From Turritopsis dohrnii (lineage: Eukaryota; Cnidaria; Hydrozoa; Anthoathecata; Oceaniidae), in assembly GCA_027922465.2 (NCBI GenBank), contig BQMF02000001.1:186001-250000 (forward strand): a stretch of 64,000 nucleotides of DNA. Reading direction: 5' to 3'. Shown piece by piece: positions 58,016 to 64,000 of this stretch. Position 1 is the stretch's first letter. Each line of letters begins with the position of its first letter. The translations under genes were made by a program, and so were the position numbers. Under the pieces are notes generated by a model. That model saw only the letters and a program-made list of their open reading frames with translations. It was not told where the DNA came from and made no database searches.

Positions 58016-58087
58016 AAACCAGGTGCGATTTGAACCCACGACCTAGGAATTCTAGTCCTATCGCTCTACTAACTGAGCTACCGGTTC
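58016..58087 (-). tRNA. tRNA-like sequence, probably pseudogene or SINE head
   Basis: The 72 nt fold as a cloverleaf: acceptor GAACCGG/CTGGTTT, D stem GCTC/GAGC, anticodon stem TAGGA/TCCTA with loop CTAGAAT, T arm GTGGG-TTCAAAT-CGCAC with one mismatch. The loop puts AGA at the anticodon (Ser), but there is no long variable arm, so it is not a standard Ser tRNA. A and B boxes are good. Confidence 0.45.
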
Positions 58088-58149
58088 ATGGTGTTCAAAC
58101 CTCATTATCAATATGTAACTAATGTTGCAGAGAAATCCATCTGTGAATC

Positions 58150-58287
58150 AGTGATACAAGTGACACAGTGATACAGTGATACAGTGATACAGTGATATAG
58201 TGATATAGTGATACAAGTGATACAAGTGATACAAGTGATACAGTGATACAAGTGATACAAGTGATACAAGTGATACAAGTGATACAA
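58150..58287. repeat. Microsatellite of tgatacag/tgatacaag units
   Basis: About 16 tandem copies of 8- and 9-bp units (gtgataca, gtgatacaa, with some gtgatata) fill the space between the two tRNA-like sequences. Confidence 0.95.
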
Positions 58288-58298
58288 GGTTTCACTCC

Positions 58299-58343
58299 AC
58301 TAGAATTCCTTGGTCGTGGGTTCAAATCCTGCCTGGTTCGGAG
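58299..58343 (+). other. 3' half of a second tRNA-like sequence, inverted
   Basis: The sequence tagaattccttggtcgtggg followed by ttcaaatcctgcctggttcgg matches the anticodon-to-acceptor half of the tRNA-like sequence at 58016-58087, in opposite orientation. The 5' half is replaced by the microsatellite side. Confidence 0.6.
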
Positions 58344-59946
58344 TTATCACTAGTGAAATACTTGAGAGTGTTCATACCTGGCGATTGCGACGATTAATAT
58401 TTTTAATCGTCGTAGTCGTCAGGTCCGAACCAGGCCAAATGCAAACATGACTTTGAATTTGCAATTTTTGCCTTTCTGTGTTTTGATTTTGATTTGATGG
58501 CATCATGATTGTTCTAGGACAACTCTCGGTGGAAATTTTCCCTTCAGTTGATTGCCTGCCAGTAAATTCCCCTCCCTCCCCCACCCCCGGAGCATTACTC
58601 CTCAGATAATTGCCCCCTCCCTGATAATTTCCCAAAAAAACTTTATAGAAGCTCTAAAAATACAGTTTCAAAAGGTTCCGGTAGGGATGAAATAAGATAT
58701 AGCAAGTTCACTTTATGGGAATTACTTTATACAGTCACTTAGAATGAAACTTTACAGCTTTTTAGTCGTTGCATTGTCCTACGCTAACGTTCACCAACTA
58801 TTTGTAAATTGCTTTATGTAACACTTCATAAGTGGCTGATTTGATTCTTTTTCATTTCATTCTTGCATTGTTCTCATTGTATATATGTCTTGTTTGTTTT
58901 TCAACTAATGTGATGTTGTGCTTTTTGCAACACCACACTGTCTATCAGTTGAAATACATCTTTGACCTCCTTTCAGTCACTTTTTAAGGCGTTGTATTTC
59001 TCATTGTAGATTGAATCTTTCTTTTCAATGTTTGTACGGACGCCATGTTGCCTGCAGAAAATTAGCTCTGTAATGTGTTATCACGCACGTGTTAGTCTTA
59101 AAAAATCCGTGATTCGAATGTAAAAAATAAACACGTTCCAACGTTGGAATTCCAGAATTTGTTTTAAAAATCGAGCATAAGTTTCAGTTACGAGGGTGTA
59201 ATTTTGCTCAAGGAACCAGAAAAATGGTTCCTATTGGCGAATGTTCCACTTATCCTGGGTTCCACTTATCTGAAGAAGGACCGTGGAAAATGGTTCCACT
59301 AAATGAAAGCTTCACTCATTATCCACATATCAAGAAGCGACTGTATATTTCAAATGGATGCGTTAACACGACGTGGAACATTTTATATATGGGACTTTTT
59401 CTTGCCTGGAAAATATCATTGAGATTTTTATTTCCATTAACTCCACCACAATCAAGCATTCATTGAAGTCGTGTTTTTGTTCACCACAATCAAGCATTCA
59501 TTGAGGGCGTGTTTTTGAGGTGGCTATCGTTCAGGAAAGTAGCTCCTGCTTTGCTGATCGCTTTGATGGCGGAATTTCTCATATTCGTGATATTCGAAGA
59601 AATTGATCTCTTCATACTGGTCCTTTTACCAAATAGATGCAAGATAATTTTTTTCTGGATTTTTGATGTTTGTTCATTAGTCAGAAAAACGATGAAGTAA
59701 TTGTTGAGTCAGCAATGTTCTGTTCTATCGGTTTACTATTTCGAAGTAACATGTTAAAATTTACATTATTATTTTAAAGTGACATGCCACAAGTGTTAGT
59801 TTCTATGTTTCCATGTTACAAATAGAGCTACCTGAAATAAAGGGAATACGTGCCCTGTTGTAAGAACAATGTCCACCTAGGAAAACTCACAAGCATTCGT
59901 TTTTATCAAGGAAACATGATACACTCAATGTTCTGTGAGTAGAAGT

Positions 59947-60017
59947 CAACCTCGTTCACAGCAGTTCTTGCCTTTTTAATATAAGGACGTATATAAAAAA
60001 GACTGGGAACGAGGTTG
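59947..60017. mobile_element. Short copy of the AACCTCGT palindromic MITE
   Basis: Inverted arms CAACCTCGTTC / GAACGAGGTTG flank a diverged middle. The flanks agtagaagt and attagaagt form a 9-bp duplication with one mismatch, matching the target length of the 54134 copy. Confidence 0.8.
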
Positions 60018-60878
60018 ATTAGAAGTAATCCTTGTACTGCTATACAAGCTTACTATGTAAACTGTCTAGGAAAAGGCCGTAAAGGTTCTTCATATTGAAA
60101 GGCTGGCTTTATTTGATATTTACAGGAGAACACTCACCAATCTATGATCCTAACAAAAAGGGACGCATAAAAAGTCTCCAAACAAGTCTGAGTAATGAGT
60201 AATTTGTGCAAAGGTATTCTTCTTCATCTGTTTCAAGATACAAGTTAAAAAGTATCTCAAGTATTGATCATGCATTGATTTTATAAGATGGAAAGTAGGA
60301 AACCATAATACTGTGAAAAGTCGTGTTCATACATGTAAAAAATTACTCGCCGTGTTCATGCTCTCAGACATTTTAAATTTTCATTTAGTTCAGAAATAAT
60401 ATAAGGAAAGTCTGACCGAACCGAACAAATTGCTGCACCTACGTAAATCTTGATCTCCTCGGCATTATTCGTAGAATGTAACGCACTTCCTCTTAATAAG
60501 TGTGACAGACAACTTTGTTAAGTGTGACCATAGAAAACTTTCATCCACCTGCTCCCTTAAAATGCTCGTATCCACTGGAGTGATAATAATTGGGCTCACT
60601 GCTTTGCTGCCTTGAACATTTTGAATTAGAATTTTGAGTTAGAATTTTGAGTGGGCAAGACAATTTGAATAACATTCGAAAATAAAAAGGATTTGTAATT
60701 CGTGACATGCAACAAGCGTTTTTGTAATCTTTTGGATAGTGACATAGAGATAAACAGCTCAAAGCGGATATATCAATTTCATGCGCGGAAATTGATAAAG
60801 AAACAACAATTTATTAAAAGTTGTTATGGCGATATGAATATTTAATTTGAGGCAACGAAATCAAAACAATAAAAATGA

Positions 60879-60905
60879 CAACAACAACAACAACAACAAC
60901 AACAA
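60879..60905. repeat. (CAA)n microsatellite
   Basis: About nine uninterrupted caa units, followed by aataa-rich sequence. Confidence 0.95.
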
Positions 60906-63682
60906 TAAGAACAAATAATAATAACAACTAAAGAAGTGATTTTGATCCTATAAGGTCATATTTGAACCTATTTAAACCCTTTCTTCAAATCTGCGTCATA
61001 TTTTTCAACGATTTAACCTGTTGAAGACGGAGAATCAACGTTCACATCTTTGCCAATGATTTTGCTTCGATTTTCAGTTTGTAAGCTAGGTAGCAGTAGT
61101 TAGTGGTCATACCTACCTTTTTATTCATACCTACCTTTTTATTCATACCTACCTTTTTTGCGCTTTAATTTGTCCGATGAAACCCCTCGCTTTTTGACAA
61201 AAACTTAGAAGTTGTTACATTTATTACTGGTTTATTACTGGTTTATTACGTTTATTACGTTTATTACTGGTTTATTACTGGTTGCTCGAAGATCATCGCT
61301 TGACACAAAAAACCTCATAGATCCTTCTTTTAGGTGAAAAGGAAACAATGAAAGCCCACCATCCGATGTTCGTAACTGCATATCAGAAACCCTCCCGACT
61401 CGAACAAAATATAATGTATGTAGATAACATAGTTATTAATTTTTAAGTCACCAGATAGGAAGACCAACCATTATTAACGGTTCAATGTTCAACTCCTTTT
61501 TCTTTGATAGATGTACTTGCATGCTTAGATTGAAACTTTTCAAAATGAGGAAATTATCACAGCACGTAAAGTAAAACCTCAATAGCTTAAACGTTCAGCC
61601 ATTCGAACTTATCGCTGCAGCTTATTGTTGGTTTCCACTGTATGACGTCATTCATTCGCTTCCATACCTAAAACCTTACAGTTCATCTTGTAGCGGAAAC
61701 TACAATGAACAACTTATATGCAACGGTTAGTGAATAGTTCTAGGGAAGCAATGTGAAAAAAAGTTAGCTTTTCGCCTGTCATAAAATGTTGCTTGATAAC
61801 TCGAACTTTCTGCAATTTCCAAACCAGAAGCCTTTATGATATGGAGGGCGACGTGGTTTGAAAATTCCAAAACCATTGAAAATTCCGACAACATTGAAAA
61901 ACATCACCATAAGGAGACATAAAGGCATTATGAGATTGCATTTAGAATTTTTGAAGCGGAAACTGGGAGTTGCGTTTCCTGTTTATCTGTATAGTTAATC
62001 CCATCTGCGTGATATGAGATCTTTTTTAGTTACAAAGATATTTATTGAAATCAGTTAAAGATTATCTGTTGAGCTAATTACTTCGACAGATTGCTGCAAT
62101 TAACTTCGCTAATTGGATTAAAACCGATCCGTTTGTTGGCCTTTTATAAAAGGAAATTGCTTGTATACTCAGTTCCTGGGTATTATCGGATTGCTATCGG
62201 AATGCTCAGACATGTTGACAAAAGTTTCCTAGCTTCTTCTTTCAGCTTTTCTTTTTAAAGACTTTTGGGGACAAAAAAATTCAGGGATCGTTCAAAATTG
62301 TTATTTCTTCAAAAAAAGTCAAATCAATCAGAAGACTAACTAAAGTTGAACCATGCAAATCTTAAATATGCAGAGTCAGCAAAATACAAAATGTCAAAAT
62401 TGAAAAAAAGAAAAGAAAAGAAAAAAAGTCAAACAAACTCCAATAAATGAAAAATGAAAAATGAAAATGAAAAATTGGTGGAAGTTTAAAAATAGTGCAG
62501 TAGTCATAGAGAATAGAATGCGATTGGTCGAGTCAAGGTATTTTGTTATCTCCTTTTCGTGTTGATATTGTTCATACGTAATTAGTTTCAGAATGATATT
62601 GTGACGTTTAATGCTCTGTAATTTCATAACCTTTCTCAAGTTGATAAAGAAAAGAAACGATTGTAACTAAAGCATCCATTTCCATGAAAACATTTTTAAC
62701 AACATGTTGTACTGAGAAGGATTTTATGTTTTGACATAGATCAAAGTGTGAAGTTTTTGTGTGAAGCGATATGCTGCGTTGTATGCTTTGTAAGTATGTC
62801 TTTTAGCAATTGTTAGGTGTTGTGGAATTTTGCTGTTTTCGGAACTTAAAAATATGAAAAGACTGGCTTTGTACTCGGTTAACATTAGAGAGTTTGAACA
62901 AATGAGACGAGAGCGTGGACGACGATGTGAGGAAAAAGAACAAAATGGCCAGATTACTTAAAATAAAAGTTGGAAGAACTTATTTTTGTGAGAGAAACTT
63001 TTCAATTGATAAACTTAACAACTGGAATGTTTTCAAGTTCCTATAAAATCTACAAAAGAGATGAAGACTTATCTCTATAATCGTGTCTCCGTTGTCAACA
63101 CCACTTTAAAACAAAACTTTTCACGTTGAGCATAGAACGTCCAAGTATGTTAATGATGAAATTGTCTTACAAAATTTTCTCAATGATGTCATAAGTAGTA
63201 GACTTCTTTTCTTCAAAACAAATCCCACATTGGAAACGCCGCCATCTTTGTTAACGTTGTGCTCCTCTTAGTTTCCAAAACAATCGTTATAGCGGTTGTG
63301 TAGAAAAAGGTTTTGGTCATAGGCGGATGGATTTCGGCAGAGCGAAGGAGTCGGTATCTGAATTGCTGAGATTGGAGAGTATTTTGGGTTTTGTATACAC
63401 AAATATTATCTTCTTTTGGATGGACACAGTGCTCAATAGTTGTTTAGAACACAAAGAGAGCTTGATATCATATTTTGTATATATAATTTAAGACTTCAAT
63501 TTGGCTAGGAACGAAGTTCAATTTCAACTCTCAATTGGCTATTCTCATAGTTGAGTTATCTCTCGAATAAATATTTCAACCACCACAATGCAATTGTATT
63601 AAAGAGAATTATGGGAACGAAACTTTAAAATGTATTTTATTCCGTATTTTGTGTTGAAATTCATCTTTTCTCTTCTTTTTAG

Positions 63683-63808
63683 ATTCTTTTGCATGTTGTT
63701 ACGTCATGTCTCCTGTTCTCTCTTGTTTGGTGTGTCAAAACGGAGGCACTTGTTCTGATGACAAATGCACATGCCCGGACAGTTTCTATGGTGTGGTGTG
63801 CCAACAAT
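63683..63808 (+). CDS. EGF-like domain exon, gene continues beyond window
   Basis: A strong polypyrimidine-TTTTAG acceptor precedes 63683 and a gtgagg donor follows 63808. The exon is phase 1 on both sides, the usual state of shuffled EGF modules. It reads CLVCQNGGTCSDDKC then TCPDSFYGVVCQQ, with the last Cys completed by the next exon: the CxNGGxC...CxCxxxxxGxxC signature. The first spacing is short and irregular (CLVC). No partner exon is certain. A secreted or surface protein is inferred. Confidence 0.6.
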
Positions 63809-64000
63809 GTGAGGATCCTTTTAGTGAACTTTCATAAGGTTTCTTATATTCGGATAACACAAAGTCAAGTCTGTATTATAAGGTAGCAGAAGATGTACAC
63901 AATCGTTGGTAATTCGCCAGTAACATTGGGCCATCAACCGAATAGTTGATTTAAATCGCAGGGATCATTTTTTTCTTAAAGTATCATGTTGTCTTTGGGT

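Larger units (their letters stand above)
58344..63682. other. Gene-poor stretch before the EGF exon
   Basis: No gene supported. There are a 37-bp imperfect tandem duplication near 59443-59517 (accacaatcaagcattcatt), an 18-bp triple repeat (catacctacctttttatt) at 61108-61158, and tttattactgg/tttattacg repeats at 61222-61283. A hairpin gacgattaatat/attttaatcgtc lies near 58388. If the EGF gene has upstream exons they should lie here, but none stands out. Confidence 0.4.

Noticed and set aside
58150..58287. Could the tgataca array be a CRISPR array
   Set aside because: Units are 8-9 bp with no spacers; it is a microsatellite, and the DNA is nuclear eukaryotic.
59224..59700. Plus-strand ORFs of 80 and 63 codons
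   Set aside because: No motifs, no splice context; they overlap an imperfect tandem duplication and look like chance ORFs.
63689..63886. ORF starting MHVVTSCLLFSLVW over the EGF exon
   Set aside because: Wrong frame: the phase 1 frame bounded by acceptor and donor gives the EGF cysteine pattern.

Overview
The window is nuclear DNA from an animal. Genes are split by GT-AG introns, intergenic DNA is AT-rich and full of transposons, and two housekeeping genes (MED18 and MAGOH) read clearly as metazoan orthologues. The repeats (short palindromic elements, hAT, PIF/Harbinger, Tc1/mariner, HIRAN-bearing elements, an RT relic with a CxCG/HALSC motif) and the CUB/TSP1 surface proteins suggest a non-bilaterian such as a cnidarian or sponge. 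That placement is an impression and the sequence does not prove it.

Layout. 1-0.9 kb: exon-like ORFs of unrecognised genes. 4.6-6.6 kb (+): complete three-exon MED18 (Mediator head). 9.1-18.0 kb (-): a complete 18-exon gene for a type I membrane receptor with a signal peptide, six CUB/CUB-like domains, one transmembrane helix and a PPxY-rich tail. Its ectodomain is encoded by three almost identical 2.3-kb tandem units of five exons each. 18.1-27.9 kb: gene-poor, with a THAP-like relic, one orphan exon and several MITEs. 27.9-37.5 kb (-): a three-exon RAMAC-like gene (activator of the mRNA cap methyltransferase) whose 9.1-kb first intron is almost wholly a four-deep nest of DNA transposons. 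37.5-37.8 kb: a 281-bp divergent promoter region. 37.8-52.6 kb (+): complete six-exon MAGOH (exon junction complex) with a 13.7-kb first intron. That intron holds a six-deep nest of elements (PIF/Harbinger > hAT > three further TIR elements > SINE) and, separately, a Tc1/mariner-like element. 54.6-56.7 kb (-): a two-exon membrane-anchored protein with three TSP1 repeats and a Pro/Lys/Thr tail, whose intron carries a mini-transposon with an intact HIRAN-domain ORF. 58.0-58.3 kb: two inverted tRNA-like sequences around a microsatellite. 63.7 kb (+): an EGF-like exon of a gene that continues past the window.

The host genes form no operon. RAMAC and MAGOH share one promoter region and both act in mRNA maturation (cap methylation, exon junction marking); MED18 acts in transcription. 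The CUB and TSP1 genes encode cell-surface proteins. Points that deserve a second look: the in-frame recent triplication of the CUB module, three tandem 39-bp splice donors that can vary the number of PPxY motifs, a transposon protein that appears to lack its catalytic core but sits between symmetric arrays of a 13-bp palindrome, an apparently intact hAT transposase gene, and the HIRAN mini-transposon. Gene models were spliced by hand from GT-AG sites and reading-frame phase, and have not been checked against transcripts.
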